Counted from the first letter of the stretch, positions 1 through 9,747 are shown. The stretch is DNA of 64,000 bases from Paragonimus westermani (GCA_008508345.1 QNGE01000149.1:76312-140311), one strand, 5' to 3'. Numbers and translations: made by a program. Notes: a model not told the origin generated them from the letters alone.

Positions 1-992
1 AAAAGTGAGGAATTTTTCTACCAGCGGAAATAAGGCTTACAATTGGGCTAAACAAACTTGGCTCATCAGGGGGTGTCAAATTGTACAACAAAATATCAAC
101 AAAAATTAGGCTCTTCTAGGAGGTCGCTACACACTCCTCGGTTGAAAGACGGCCTTGTACTTGAGGGCTAACTGCAAAATAAGCGGGATTTTCGTAGTGA
201 TTATTTATTGGCGGCAAATGGTAGCTGGGTTTCTCATAAAAAGCCACACAAGCTCTTTGAAGGGACTGCGACGTGGCGTACGTTACCCAGCTTCAAAGGA
301 GTTTCAGGTGCCACACCGTGTGCCAATCTCGAAGAAGGCGTACAAATCACCCTAACGGCCACTGACTCCACCGGGTACGTAAGGTGTACCGAGTATCTTG
401 AATGGATGATCCTACTCGAAGCGTTTGGGGACCATTCTGGTTTCGTGCCTTCGGCAGCTTGAGGAAAACCTCGCAACAGCCCTATCTTTCTTGGGCTCTC
501 TGGTTAGGCAGACCTACCGCGTCGATCTTGATTGGTAAATCCACGGACTGCTGCGCTACTTCTTTCGAAATTTCGTTCATGTCGCATTGGATATATTGGA
601 TGAATGGATTCCACTCGTAGGGTTTGTGAACCGAACCAGTACTGGTCACTAGCTCCTGCCTTGTGGGTCAGGTTCCTCTTGAACCAAAACCCATTGTGGG
701 GCATCTCACGCCAACCACATTATTCGGCCTAGGCAACCGACGGGGTTCCTTCTCTCACAACTATACGCGTCTATTAATGATTAATTTCGCCTTATGCTCT
801 ATTCATAACTCTGGTCGAGGTTTCAGCAGCCGGTTTTGCCCCCATGTTGCGTCCCGCTGCGCCAGACCAGCTTACTTCAGCCTTCCCCCTTTTCTTCAAT
901 AAATCTTTATTTAGTTTTTCGCCATTTTTTTTTCATATATTTACTAGAGACCTGCGCCATTTATTTCTTGCGACAAAACTCAGCCAGTGGGA
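1..992. other. No recognisable gene; probable repeat-derived DNA
   Basis: Only short overlapping reading frames on both strands are seen and none matches a family I recognise. The stretch borders a retroelement nest, so it is probably more decayed repeat, but no domain supports that directly. Confidence 0.4.
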
Positions 993-1435
993 TAGTGCTT
1001 TATGCATCATCGTGAACAACAATGCATCAGTGGTTCACACTGGTGCTTAACTGTCATACAACCGTCAGGATGGAAGGAAAACCTTTTGTAGAAAGAGAAT
1101 GAAAAAAACGAAAGGGAGGGGGAGAATCTAACAACAAAAACAGATTCGTGCGTATTTAAGCATTCAACATCAAGGTGCCTACATCTTGCAGACAAAATAA
1201 GCCGAACTGTAAGTGAAAGTAAGGGGTCATCAGCAAGACAGCTTTATCACAGCTTTCACTGCCTCCCGTCATTAAATGCGCTCAATTCACAGACAGCTCG
1301 ATCAAACAACAACATTTACGCCACTGTGCTCGATTAACCCTTATTTCACCTGACGTCTCCGGCCACCGACTTTGAGTCGCGAGGGTCTCAGCTCAGGATA
1401 GAAACTTGAGCTACAGTGGCCAAATTCTTCGTGGA
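993..1435 (-). mobile_element. RTE-like retrotransposon 3' fragment, left part
   Basis: This stretch is a diverged relative of 8511-8920: both share the blocks around 'ggttcacact', 'caacatcaaggtgcctac' and 'ccaccgact' in the same order. Read on the minus strand it is the end of the RTE coding region followed by the 3' untranslated part, ending near 993-1008 in a GATGATGCA-like tail, which suits RTE 3' ends. The element is cut at 1435 by the LTR retrotransposon and seems to resume at 4313. It is older than the LTR insertion and is non-functional. Confidence 0.7.
1431..1435. repeat. Target-site duplication GTGGA, left copy
   Basis: The five bases GTGGA immediately precede the TGTTACGACC terminus of the LTR element and recur right after its other end. 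A 5-bp duplication is usual for Ty3/gypsy integrases. Confidence 0.85.
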
Positions 1436-1842
1436 TGTTACGACCCCCTGAGAGATGAAGGCAAGAACGGACAGGAAGACCGCGAGCAATACCTCGATCA
1501 CGAATGAAACGCAACGATATCGCAAACGATACGAATAATCGGAACGCAAGTACTCGTACCCAACTCTCGCAACTTAGAACCCCCCAACAAGAAAGGAAAA
1601 AGACGGCCTTCAAACGAGCTTTATTTGCTGCTCAGTCCGAAGGCAAAACAGTGGCTCAGAATGGCTGTATTTATAGGTTTTCGGTGGCCTTGGCCCTAGG
1701 ACACTGAACGGGCCAATCAGAAGCAAGCGCGCGAACTCGAATCTTCCAGAATGATGGCGGGCATTCGAGTTCTCAAAATCGAAGCATCTATTTCCCTTGG
1801 GAAATATAGCGAGTTTTTTGGGAAAAAGTGCTTTTCCCAACA
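1436..1842 (-). repeat. 3' LTR of the gypsy-like element
   Basis: This is the downstream LTR in the element's own orientation. It is the same length as 3901-4307 and about 97.5% identical by eye. It has an inverted TATA box at 1668-1675 and a polyadenylation signal at 1620-1625, about 45 bp apart, which suggests short R and U5 regions. Confidence 0.93.
1620..1625 (-). terminator. Polyadenylation signal AATAAA in 3' LTR
   Basis: Reads AATAAA on the minus strand, about 45 bases downstream of the TATA motif of the same LTR, the expected place for the element's transcript end. Confidence 0.6.
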
Positions 1843-1850
1843 CCTCCCCT
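1843..1850 (-). other. Polypurine tract
   Basis: Reads AGGGGAGG on the minus strand and abuts the TGTTGGG start of the 3' LTR, the standard position for the plus-strand primer of an LTR retrotransposon. Confidence 0.75.
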
Positions 1851-1858
1851 GTTGAGAC

Positions 1859-3874
1859 CTATTGGTACCGCCGTTTTCGTGGATCGAGCTGCATTGGACA
1901 AGTGGGCTTGCGTTTTCGGTCCGTCCATCGTCTTGGTTGCAAGGCAATCAGCTCCCTGTTCGGTCTCGGCGTTGAGGTCGCTGGGGTAACGGTCGCGGGA
2001 ACTTGCTGTGTTGGGCGCTTGATCTCGAAAGTGTCGAGAAGTAAGTCCAGTGGCATTTGGTTCTCTGCTCGCCCAGCGTTTGCGGAATAGCGTGGGCGAA
2101 GTTGGTTAGCGTGGCGCACCCATATGTCGCCTCCGACGTTGACGTCGTAGAGGACCGAGCCGCTCTGATGCTTGACCGTCGCTGCTATCCAGTGGGAGTG
2201 ACCTGGCCGATAATCTCTTGCGTAAACTAGATCACCGACGGCAAATCTACGTCGGGGTAGCAGCTTCTTATCTTCGGGAGGTTTTTCTACTGGCAGCATG
2301 GCGTCGAATGTGGTCCTCAGCTTGCGGCCCATGAGAGCTTCGGCGGGTGAAAGTCCACCGGGAATCGCCGGATTCGGGGTGGTTCTGTAAGTGAGCAAGG
2401 ACCTTTGCAGCACTTCTTTGGTCGGTCCCTCCCCGCGGGATTTCATACGAGCTCTCTTGAATGTGTCGGCGAAGCGCTCGGCTTGACCGTTCGATTGTGG
2501 GTGGTACGGTGGCTTCGCTGTAGAGGACTGTAATCGATTGCAGATATGTGTGATTGATAATTCTGTCAGGCCGAGTTGTTCAAGCCAGTCGAGACCAAGT
2601 AGATTGAGATTTGCATCGGAGAGGTAACAAACTCCATCAATGGTCTTGTTCTTGAAACTGACACGACAATGCAATTGCCCGGTTAATTGCACTGTACCAC
2701 CACAGGCACTGGTGGCGGAAAGGGATGTCAGCTGGACTGGCGGGCGGCCAATTGCTTTCCACAGGCGATTGGAAATGATTGTAATATCAGATGCAGTGTC
2801 GAGCTGCAGACGAGCTGGGTGTCCGTTGATCAGTACGGACACAAACTTCCTGCGTGAGACGACATCGACTTTGAAAGAGGTAAGTAAGCTGTTGGACCTC
2901 GTACTTGGTTTGGAGTGAGGTGGGCGTGGCCGCTTCTTAGTTGTGCGTTGACTGCCCGGAGTACGTGATTGACAATACCCGTCTTTGTGGCCCACCTTTT
3001 TGCAACGCTGACAGCGGTGTTGCTTGAAGGGGCAGTAACGCGTGTAGTGCCATGCGCCGCAGTGCCAGCATGGAGAGGGCGGCGACTTCTTGGAGGGAGG
3101 GTTCCTTGGGCGGCTCGTGTGGGAAAGTTGTTGCTTTTGCCTTGGATATGAAACTGTGTTGACAGAGGTTGTGGACTGAGCAGGATTCTGGACCAAGGCA
3201 GAGTCGTGTTTCAGGTTCAGCAGTCGATGACCTTCAGTGGTGAGATCCTGAAGGGTAACTGACTCGTCTTGTTGGATCCGATTGAGCAGGCGTGTACGGA
3301 GGTCAGCATCATTGGGGGACTGGAGGCCGCAGACAAAGATGAGGCATTTGAATTGATCCTCCGTGAGGGAGGATAGCTTGAACCTCTCGCATTCGCGATT
3401 TACGGTGCCAGCATAGGTGACAAGATCATCCGAGTCCCGTTTGGTCAGCTTGAGGCAGTGGTACCGCAAGTTGAATAGAGATGACTGGTCACCGAATATC
3501 TGCGACAGAATACTGACCGTCTCATTGAAATTGATATCGCATGGGCTCTTGGGCAAAATGAAATTGGCGTACCGTTCGTGCTCCGCAGGGCCAAGTTTGC
3601 GGAGAAGAAGCCGAACCTTCCACGAATCGTCCTGGTTGGCAAATTCGATACGAAACAGGTCATCGTACCGACGGAACCAAGAATCGAATGTCACGTTCGC
3701 ATGCGGGTCGTAGACGAATTCGGAGATACCCATGGCCAAACTGTCCACAGATTGCGCACCACCAGATTGTGCGGGTTGGCCCATACTTGTATTGGACAAC
3801 CGTTGGGCAAGCATCTCCATAAGCTTCATCTGTTGCTGCAACAGCAGCTTAACGTCATCAACGTCCAACGCCAT
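1859..3874 (-). CDS. Gag-protease-integrase C-terminus fusion of deleted LTR retrotransposon
   Basis: An uninterrupted 671-residue frame. Residues about 1-265 are Gag (a glutamine-rich start and a retrotransposon Gag core near 60-225). Two zinc knuckles follow: C269-x2-C272-x3-H276-x4-C281, then C288-x2-C291-x4-H296-x4-C301. A retropepsin-like site is LDTASD at 358-363. After LLGLDWLEQLGL (425-436) the frame passes near residue 445-455 directly into the end of the integrase core, HPQSNGQAERF (458-468), whose glutamate (466) fits the last acid of the D,D,E triad. The integrase C-terminal domain follows, ending at the NQLRPR motif (590-595), with a basic tail. Reverse transcriptase, RNase H and the first two integrase acids are missing. 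The ATG at 3874 lies about 25 bases inside the 5' LTR. The open frame across the deletion suggests a recent deletion or selection to keep it open; these cannot be told apart here. Confidence 0.9.
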   Translation of the reverse strand: MALDVDDVKLLLQQQMKLMEMLAQRLSNTSMGQPAQSGGAQSVDSLAMGISEFVYDPHANVTFDSWFRRYDDLFRIEFANQDDSWKVRLLLRKLGPAEHERYANFILPKSPCDINFNETVSILSQIFGDQSSLFNLRYHCLKLTKRDSDDLVTYAGTVNRECERFKLSSLTEDQFKCLIFVCGLQSPNDADLRTRLLNRIQQDESVTLQDLTTEGHRLLNLKHDSALVQNPAQSTTSVNTVSYPRQKQQLSHTSRPRNPPSKKSPPSPCWHCGAWHYTRYCPFKQHRCQRCKKVGHKDGYCQSRTPGSQRTTKKRPRPPHSKPSTRSNSLLTSFKVDVVSRRKFVSVLINGHPARLQLDTASDITIISNRLWKAIGRPPVQLTSLSATSACGGTVQLTGQLHCRVSFKNKTIDGVCYLSDANLNLLGLDWLEQLGLTELSITHICNRLQSSTAKPPYHPQSNGQAERFADTFKRARMKSRGEGPTKEVLQRSLLTYRTTPNPAIPGGLSPAEALMGRKLRTTFDAMLPVEKPPEDKKLLPRRRFAVGDLVYARDYRPGHSHWIAATVKHQSGSVLYDVNVGGDIWVRHANQLRPRYSANAGRAENQMPLDLLLDTFEIKRPTQQVPATVTPATSTPRPNRELIALQPRRWTDRKRKPTCPMQLDPRKRRYQ

Positions 3875-3880
3875 TGATCA

Positions 3881-3898
3881 GAAATGACACCGTCGCCA
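3881..3898 (-). other. Putative primer-binding site
   Basis: On the minus strand the sequence two bases after the 5' LTR starts TGGCGACGGTG, the TGG fitting the CCA end of a tRNA primer. I cannot name the tRNA. Confidence 0.6.
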
Positions 3899-3900
3899 AC

Positions 3901-4307
3901 TGTTACGACCCCCTGAGAGAGGAAGGCAAGAACGGACAGGAAGACCGCGAGCAGTATCACGATCACGAATGAAACGCAACGATATCGCAAACGATACGAA
4001 TAATCGGAACGCAAGTACTCGGACCCAACTCTCGCAACTTAGAACCCCCCAACAAGAAAGGAAAAAGACGGCCTTCAAACGAGCTTTATTTGCTGCTCAG
4101 TCCGAAGGCAAAACAGTGGCTCAGAATGGCTGTATTTATAGGTTTTCGGTGGCCTTGGCCCTAGGACACTGAACGGGCCAATCAGAAGCAAGCGCGCGAA
4201 CTCGAATCTTCCAGAATGATGGCGGGCATTCGAGTTCTCAAAATCGAAGCATCTATTTCCCTCTGGAAATATAGCGAATTTTTTTGGAAAAAGTGCTTTT
4301 CCCAGCA
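3901..4307 (-). repeat. 5' LTR of the gypsy-like element
   Basis: Starts TGTTACGACC and ends CCCAGCA on the plus strand. It pairs with 1436-1842 at equal length with ten mismatches. In the element's orientation this is the promoter-bearing LTR. Confidence 0.93.
4133..4140 (-). promoter_or_regulatory. TATA box of the LTR promoter
   Basis: Reads TATAAATA on the minus strand, in the middle of the 5' LTR and followed about 45 bases later by AATAAA (4085-4090), a normal U3/R arrangement. Confidence 0.65.
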
Positions 4308-4312
4308 GTGGA
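4308..4312. repeat. Target-site duplication GTGGA, right copy
   Basis: Matches 1431-1435 exactly and abuts the CA end of the LTR. Confidence 0.85.
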
Positions 4313-4350
4313 AGATTTCATTTCTCTACACTAGACCATCATCTCCACTT
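4313..4350 (-). mobile_element. RTE-like 3' fragment, right part (resumes after LTR element)
   Basis: The sequence agatttcatttctct continues the alignment with the related RTE copy at 6651-6665 (cggcttcatttccct) from where 1435 stopped. The LTR element therefore landed inside this RTE piece. Similarity fades beyond about 4350. Confidence 0.55.
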
Positions 4351-4427
4351 CACACATTGTTCCTCTTATGCGTCAAGGCAATATCTCTGTCTGACGGATG
4401 CAAACCCTTACCCACCCCGAAACACCA

Positions 4428-5280
4428 TTTAAACTTGCCACTTTTAATGTTCCAACGCTTGTGCTGATAGGTCAGCAGGCAACCCTTGCACGTACAGTAC
4501 ATCGGAGACCTTCACTCTCGATATCTGTTGTCTTGTTGAAATACAGCGTCAAGATCTCAGCTGAATGCTATAACTCTAATCTTCGTCAGCCGCTTCACCT
4601 TGCGCTTATAATGTGCGTTTGTCTAGAAACTCTACGGCTAAAGCCACTGACCAAGCCGATATTAGAATTGCCCAAGGCGCATACACAGAGATGGTTGTGC
4701 TTGACTAGATATCCGTCAACAACTACCTTTGCGCTATCAGACTAGTTGGTACGGCTAAAGCATCGAAAGGCGTCCATCACAAACGCTCTTTGTTTGTTGC
4801 GGCATATTCCACCACAAACTGTGGTCCAGGCGAAATTAAACATTCTTGTAATCAGCTCACATCGCACGGAGCGCGGACGTTGTAGTAATTGCTGGAGGCT
4901 TAAACGCTAAAGTAGTAGGCTGGGCGCTAACGAGCGTGAGCTAGTTGACCGACACCCACACTGTACTCGTCGGATAGGTACTAGTAAACGTTTTTTCCAG
5001 CTCTATGCTGCTAGCGGTCTGTCTCCGGCAAGTATTAGTTTTTAACGTTCTAAACGTCAGTATGCCACCTGGCGACCTCCATCGCCGAGCCAATCGTTGA
5101 CACAGACTGAACACGTGGCCTTCAGCTATTGGTGGCGTGGTTGTTTTCAAGATTGCAAGCCAATCTGGAGCACCTGCGTGGATTCCAATCATGCACTGTT
5201 ATGTGCCAAGTTCTCTCTGCGTTTTGGTGGGAGGGCACTCCATCGTCAACCACAAATTGGCATATCTTAGCTAGCATGGA
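4428..5280 (+). pseudogene. RTE endonuclease domain, first copy, broken
   Basis: The domain belongs to the apurinic-like (exonuclease-endonuclease-phosphatase) nucleases that nick target DNA for RTE elements. Visible pieces are LATFNV near 4434, a stretch ending LFVAAYSTTNC near 4790-4830, VVIAGGLNAKV near 4882, and a well-kept C-terminal block at 4999-5280 with YATWRPPS and DSNHALLCAKF. Two catalytic motifs are altered: the usual GDxN is GGLN, and the usual SDH is SNH (5184-5192). Stops and frame changes separate the pieces, so no active enzyme is encoded. Only the part from 4580 onwards is repeated in the second copy. Confidence 0.8.
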
Positions 5281-5960
5281 CACAAAGGCTTCACGCCTAC
5301 CACTGTGCGCTTGCTTCTAGTCTAGGTTACCATCCGCTAAGTAACATTGAAGCACACTGGACACGTATGACATGCGTTGTATAAGTGCGGTACCGTTTCG
5401 TATGGTGCTACTGCTCGTTAAGCTGCCAACCGCGGAGTCTCCACGGGATCATTGAAACTTTTTGACGCTCGCTGGAATGTTCCATCTAGCAATGAATGTA
5501 ACTCGGTCCGCGAGGTCAGTCGCCTGGAACTCCGAAAACAACTACGAGAGGATCGCGAGATGTAGTGGACACAGCGCACTACTATGATTGAACAGGTCGC
5601 TACTACCGGAAATTCTTGAAAGCTCTTCCACCTCATTCAAGCAGAGTGTGATCGCGGTAATCTGAAGCCAATGGCCAGCCTGCTCATGACCTGAAACGAC
5701 GCTTGGGCTGCTGATCTGAACGCTTTCAACATCGCTCTAACTGACTACCTGTGTCACTGACTCAAGCTTCGAATTCCGCCCTCGGTATCCACTGAGTTTA
5801 AATCCCTAAAATGTCACAAGACACCCGGACAGACGAACTCCCCCCTGCCGTTTTTATAGGTAGAGGTCCAGCCTTAGTTAATGAGGTGACAATTGCCCCA
5901 GAAACCTAGCGTCTTCCTCATTTTCAAAAGGACTCACGTACTTCGTGTGCCGACCATCGA

Positions 5961-6203
5961 GGGATTAGCCTAATTCATGTTGCGTCAAAGTTTCTCACGG
6001 CCATTTTACTTCACAGACTAAGCGAAACGCGTGAATATTCTATCCGTGAGGAGCAAGCTGGGTTTCGCCCTGGTCGTGGCTGCATTAATCACATCTTAAG
6101 ACATCGTCAGCTGTTTGTACTCCGCCATTCATGTAGAAGGCCAACAATTGTCTTGTTGGACATCCGACGGGCCTTTGATTCGGTGGGCGAAATTGCAATC
6201 TGA
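5961..6203 (+). pseudogene. RTE reverse transcriptase, N-terminal palm, first copy
   Basis: Eighty codons are open before a TGA. They contain GISLIHVASKFLTAILLHRL, EEQAGFRPGRGC and LLDIRRAFDSV, the motif 1, 2 and A region of non-LTR reverse transcriptases, with the first catalytic aspartate present in LDIRRAFD. The frame stops just before the opposite-strand insertion at 6237. Confidence 0.85.
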
Positions 6204-6236
6204 TACTGTCTACCGGGAAGAGGTGTGTCCGAGAAG

Positions 6237-6852
6237 TCATTATCATCATCATAGACAGCAATACATCAATGGTTCACACTAATGCTTAACTGCCACACAA
6301 CCATAAAGCAAACCCTATATAGGAAGAGAGAAGGAAAAAAGAAGGGGGCGGGAAAGGACTCAATTACTAAAAATGACTACGTCTACCTTCAACATCAAGG
6401 TGCCTACACCGAGCTGCAAGCGGAAGTAAGGCGTCACCAGCAAGACAGCCTCCTTACGGTTTTCACTGCCCCGCGTCATTAAATACATTCACTTCACAGA
6501 CAACTCGGCCAAACAACGGCAACATTCACGCCACTGAACTCGATTAGCCGCCATCTCACCTAGAGTCTTCAGCCACCGACTCTGTGAGTCGCGGGGACCC
6601 CAGTCCGGGAGACGAACTCGATCTACATTTGCCAACCCCTTGGTGAACGGCTTCATTTCCCTAAGCCGGTTCATTATCTGTCTACTTCGCACCTTACACC
6701 AGTCGGTCGCAGTGTCAAAGAACAGTGCTCGGTATGGATGACGACTAGCTGGCATCCTTAATCCATGACCTAACCATCTAAGCCTGTGCAAACGTAGGGA
6801 TTGAACAAAAGAACTCGTTTGGCAATCACTACCAAACACCCGCTTTCTAACC
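6237..6852 (-). mobile_element. 5'-truncated RTE-like insert, first copy (incomplete)
   Basis: This is the first copy of the opposite-strand RTE 3' piece described at 8511-9160, cut short at the N. Its reading frame (6489-6852) has an L-R-W-L-G-H motif and ends in a short 3' region and a TGATGATGATAATG-type tail. Confidence 0.8.
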
Positions 6853-6853
6853 N
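6853..6853. other. Undetermined base at a repeat junction
   Basis: The only N in the window lies exactly between the two copies of the 2,273-bp block, as expected of a join between contigs or haplotypes. Confidence 0.95.
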
Positions 6854-7272
6854 TCTTCGTCAGCCGCTTCACCTTGCGCTTATAATGTGCGTTTGTCTAG
6901 AAACTCTACGGCTAAAGCCACTGACCAAGCAGATATTAGAATTGCCCAAGGCGCATACACAGAGATGGTTGTGCTTGACTAGATATCCGTCAACAACTAC
7001 CTTTGCGCTATCAGACTAGTTGGTACGGCTAAAGCATCGAAAGGCGTCCATCACAAACGCTCTTTGTTTGTTGCGGCATATTCCACCACAAACTGTGGTC
7101 CAGGCGAAATTAAACATTCTTGTAATCAGCTCACATCGCACGGAGCGCGGACGTTGTAGTAATTGCTGGAGGCTTAAACGCTAAAGTAGTAGGCTGGGCG
7201 CTAACGAGCGTGAGCTAGTTGACCGACACCCACACTGTACTCGTCGGATAGGTACTAGTAAACGTTTTTTCC

Positions 7273-7554
7273 AGCTCTATGCTGCTAGCGGTCTGTCTCC
7301 GGCAAGTATTAGTTTTTAACGTTCTAAACGTCAGTATGCCACCTGGCGACCTCCATCGCCGAGCCAATCGTTGACACAGACTGAACACGTGGCCTTCAGC
7401 TATTGGTGGCGTGGTTGTTTTCAAGATTGCAAGCCAATCTGGAGCACCTGCGTGGATTCCAATCATGCACTGTTATGTGCCAAGTTCTCTCTGCGTTTTG
7501 GTGGGAGGGCACTCCATCGTCAACCACAAATTGGCATATCTTAGCTAGCATGGA
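7273..7554 (+). pseudogene. RTE endonuclease C-terminal part, second copy
   Basis: Duplicate of 4999-5280, with the same internal stop and the same SNH variant of the catalytic SDH motif. Confidence 0.75.
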
Positions 7555-8234
7555 CACAAAGGCTTCACGCCTACCACTGTGCGCTTGCTTCTAGTCTAGG
7601 TTACCATCCGCTAAGTAACATTGAAGCACACTGGACACGTATGACATGCGTTGTATAAGTGCGGTACCGTTTCGTATGGTGCTACTGCTCGTTAAGCTGC
7701 CAACCGCGGAGTCTCCACGGGATCATTGAAACTTTTTGACGCTCGCTGGAATGTTCCATCTAGCAATGAATGTAACTCGGTCCGCGAGGTCAGTCGCCTG
7801 GAACTCCGAAAACAACTACGAGAGGATCGCGAGATGTAGTGGACACAGCGCACTACTATGATTGAACAGGTCGCTACTACCGGAAATTCTTGAAAGCTCT
7901 TCCACCTCATTCAAGCAGAGTGTGATCGCGGTAATCTGAAGCCAATGGCCAGCCTGCTCATGACCTGAAACGACGCTTGGGCTGCTGATCTGAACGCTTT
8001 CAACATCGCTCTAACTGACTACCTGTGTCACTGACTCAAGCTTCGAATTCCGCCCTCGGTATCCACTGAGTTTAAATCCCTAAAATGTCACAAGACACCC
8101 GGACAGACGAACTCCCCCCTGCCGTTTTTATAGGTAGAGGTCCAGCCTTAGTTAATGAGGTGACAATTGCCCCAGAAACCTAGCGTCTTCCTCATTTTCA
8201 AAAGGACTCACGTACTTCGTGTGCCGACCATCGA

Positions 8235-8477
8235 GGGATTAGCCTAATTCATGTTGCGTCAAAGTTTCTCACGGCCATTTTACTTCACAGACTAAGCGAA
8301 ACGCGTGAATATTCTATCCGTGAGGAGCAAGCTGGGTTTCGCCCTGGTCGTGGCTGCATTAATCACATCTTAAGACATCGTCAGCTGTTTGTACTCCGCC
8401 ATTCATGTAGAAGGCCAACAATTGTCTTGTTGGACATCCGACGGGCCTTTGATTCGGTGGGCGAAATTGCAATCTGA
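8235..8477 (+). pseudogene. RTE reverse transcriptase, N-terminal palm, second copy
   Basis: Duplicate of 5961-6203 with the same 80 open codons. It is followed by a few more recognisable codons (GRGVSEK, ending at 8510), where the opposite-strand insert begins; the reverse transcriptase resumes at 9161. Confidence 0.8.
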
Positions 8478-8510
8478 TACTGTCTACCGGGAAGAGGTGT
8501 GTCCGAGAAG

Positions 8511-9160
8511 TCATTATCATCATCATAGACAGCAATACATCAATGGTTCACACTAATGCTTAACTGCCACACAACCATAAAGCAAACCCTATATAGGAAG
8601 AGAGAAGGAAAAAAGAAGGGGGCGGGAAAGGACTCAATTACTAAAAATGACTACGTCTACCTTCAACATCAAGGTGCCTACACCGAGCTGCAAGCGGAAG
8701 TAAGGCGTCACCAGCAAGACAGCCTCCTTACGGTTTTCACTGCCCCGCGTCATTAAATACATTCACTTCACAGACAACTCGGCCAAACAACGGCAACATT
8801 CACGCCACTGAACTCGATTAGCCGCCATCTCACCTAGAGTCTTCAGCCACCGACTCTGTGAGTCGCGGGGACCCCAGTCCGGGAGACGAACTCGATCTAC
8901 ATTTGCCAACCCCTTGGTGAACGGCTTCATTTCCCTACGCCGGTTCATTATCTGTCCACCTCGCACCTTACACCAGTCGGTCGCAGTGTCAAAGAACAGT
9001 GCTCGGTATGGATGACGACTAGCTGGCATCCTTAATCCATGACCTAACCATCTAAGCCTGTGCAAACGTAGGGATTGAACAAAAGAACTCGTTTGGCAAT
9101 CACTACCAAACACCCGCTTTCTAACCTCCTTGTTACTTACACGCTGGTGCCACCCGATAG
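8511..9160 (-). mobile_element. 5'-truncated RTE-like insert inside the RTE element
   Basis: A 650-bp opposite-strand piece splits the plus-strand reverse transcriptase. It is bordered by TGTCCGAGAAG (8500-8510) and TGCCTGAGAAG (9161-9171), a diverged target-site duplication. On the minus strand it begins inside the C-terminal RTE coding region, runs to a stop at 8763, then about 250 bases of 3' region, and ends in a GATGATGATAATGA tail at 8511. This is the outcome of target-primed reverse transcription with 5' truncation. Confidence 0.82.
8763..9113 (-). pseudogene. C-terminal RTE polyprotein fragment in the insert
   Basis: A 116-codon frame with LHRLRWLGHGLRMP near its start, VRGGQ in the middle and GWGPRD... 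further on ends at 8763 in ELSVK. This is the region after the reverse transcriptase core of trematode RTE-like proteins. Codons upstream of 9113 stay in frame to about 9155 (W-H-Q-R-V-S-N), so the initiator is not real. No catalytic domain is present. Confidence 0.8.
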
Positions 9161-9720
9161 TGCCTGAGAAGTTCGTGAAGATCTTGATAGCAATTTACTG
9201 TCAGGTCTTTAATAGGGTTAAGACTCACGGCAGCGTATCATCAACATCAGCACCTCGACTTGGATGCGACAGTGTTGTCTCGCCTTCCCTTTCTTATCCA
9301 ACGTTGTCATAGACAAGATCCTAGAGTTTGTCCTGACAGATTGCGAATTTGATGATGCGGAACTGCTGCCAGACATTCGACTTCGAGACAGAGTATGCAG
9401 ACGATCGTTCTAATCTTTGTAGGCTTATAGACAGCCCAGAACATCTTGGACAAATTAGAGGCTTCACTTAGTTTGGTATGACCTCTCTGCCCACTTAGTT
9501 CAAGGTGCTGTTTGAAGATTGAAAGGACCCTGCTTCTACTCTCAACTTTAATGATGACCCGTTGGAGTGAGTTGAAACTTTCGTGTACCTGGTGGGATGC
9601 GTCGGTTTCGGCGGAGTGTCTGATGACATCGCAAATCGCATAGCAAAGGCTAGGGTGGTGTTTACCGCTTACTCCACTTGTAGCGTCGACATGATCTCAG
9701 TCTTTCTGCGAAAGACCCAG
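9161..9720 (+). pseudogene. RTE reverse transcriptase catalytic part, frameshifted
   Basis: Resumes with VPEKFVKILIAIYC, continues through a degraded motif B region and reaches the catalytic motif YADD at 9394-9405. Further on ETFVYLVGC and SDDIANRIAKARVVF (about 9565-9665) mark motifs after the palm. At least two frameshifts and several stops break it. Confidence 0.82.
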
Positions 9721-9747
9721 TGAACCATACCACTATGATGGTAGGGC

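Larger units (their letters stand above)
1436..4307 (-). mobile_element. Internally deleted Ty3/gypsy-like LTR retrotransposon
   Basis: Two 407-bp direct repeats (TG...CA ends) flank a minus-strand interior, with GTGGA duplicated at 1431-1435 and 4308-4312. Just inside the LTRs are a TGG-starting putative primer-binding site and a purine tract. The interior holds a single long frame with Gag, protease and integrase C-terminus; reverse transcriptase, RNase H and the N-terminal part of integrase are absent, so it cannot transpose alone. By hand alignment the LTRs differ at ten positions of 407, pointing to a fairly recent insertion. The protein order and the zinc knuckle spacing resemble gypsy-type elements of trematodes such as the CsRn1 group; that lineage name is inference. 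Confidence 0.93.
4580..6852. repeat. 2,273-bp duplicated block, first copy
   Basis: It matches 6854-9126 base for base at a constant offset of 2,274 apart from four substitutions that I found by eye (near 4645, 6664, 6683 and 6686). Its right end abuts the single N at 6853. It covers most of the RTE endonuclease, the first part of reverse transcriptase and the opposite-strand insert. Confidence 0.95.
6854..9126. repeat. 2,273-bp duplicated block, second copy
   Basis: Same content as 4580-6852. Here the right edge flows on without a break into the remainder of the RTE insert and then the reverse transcriptase, so this copy holds the true right flank while the first copy holds the true left flank. 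Confidence 0.95.
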
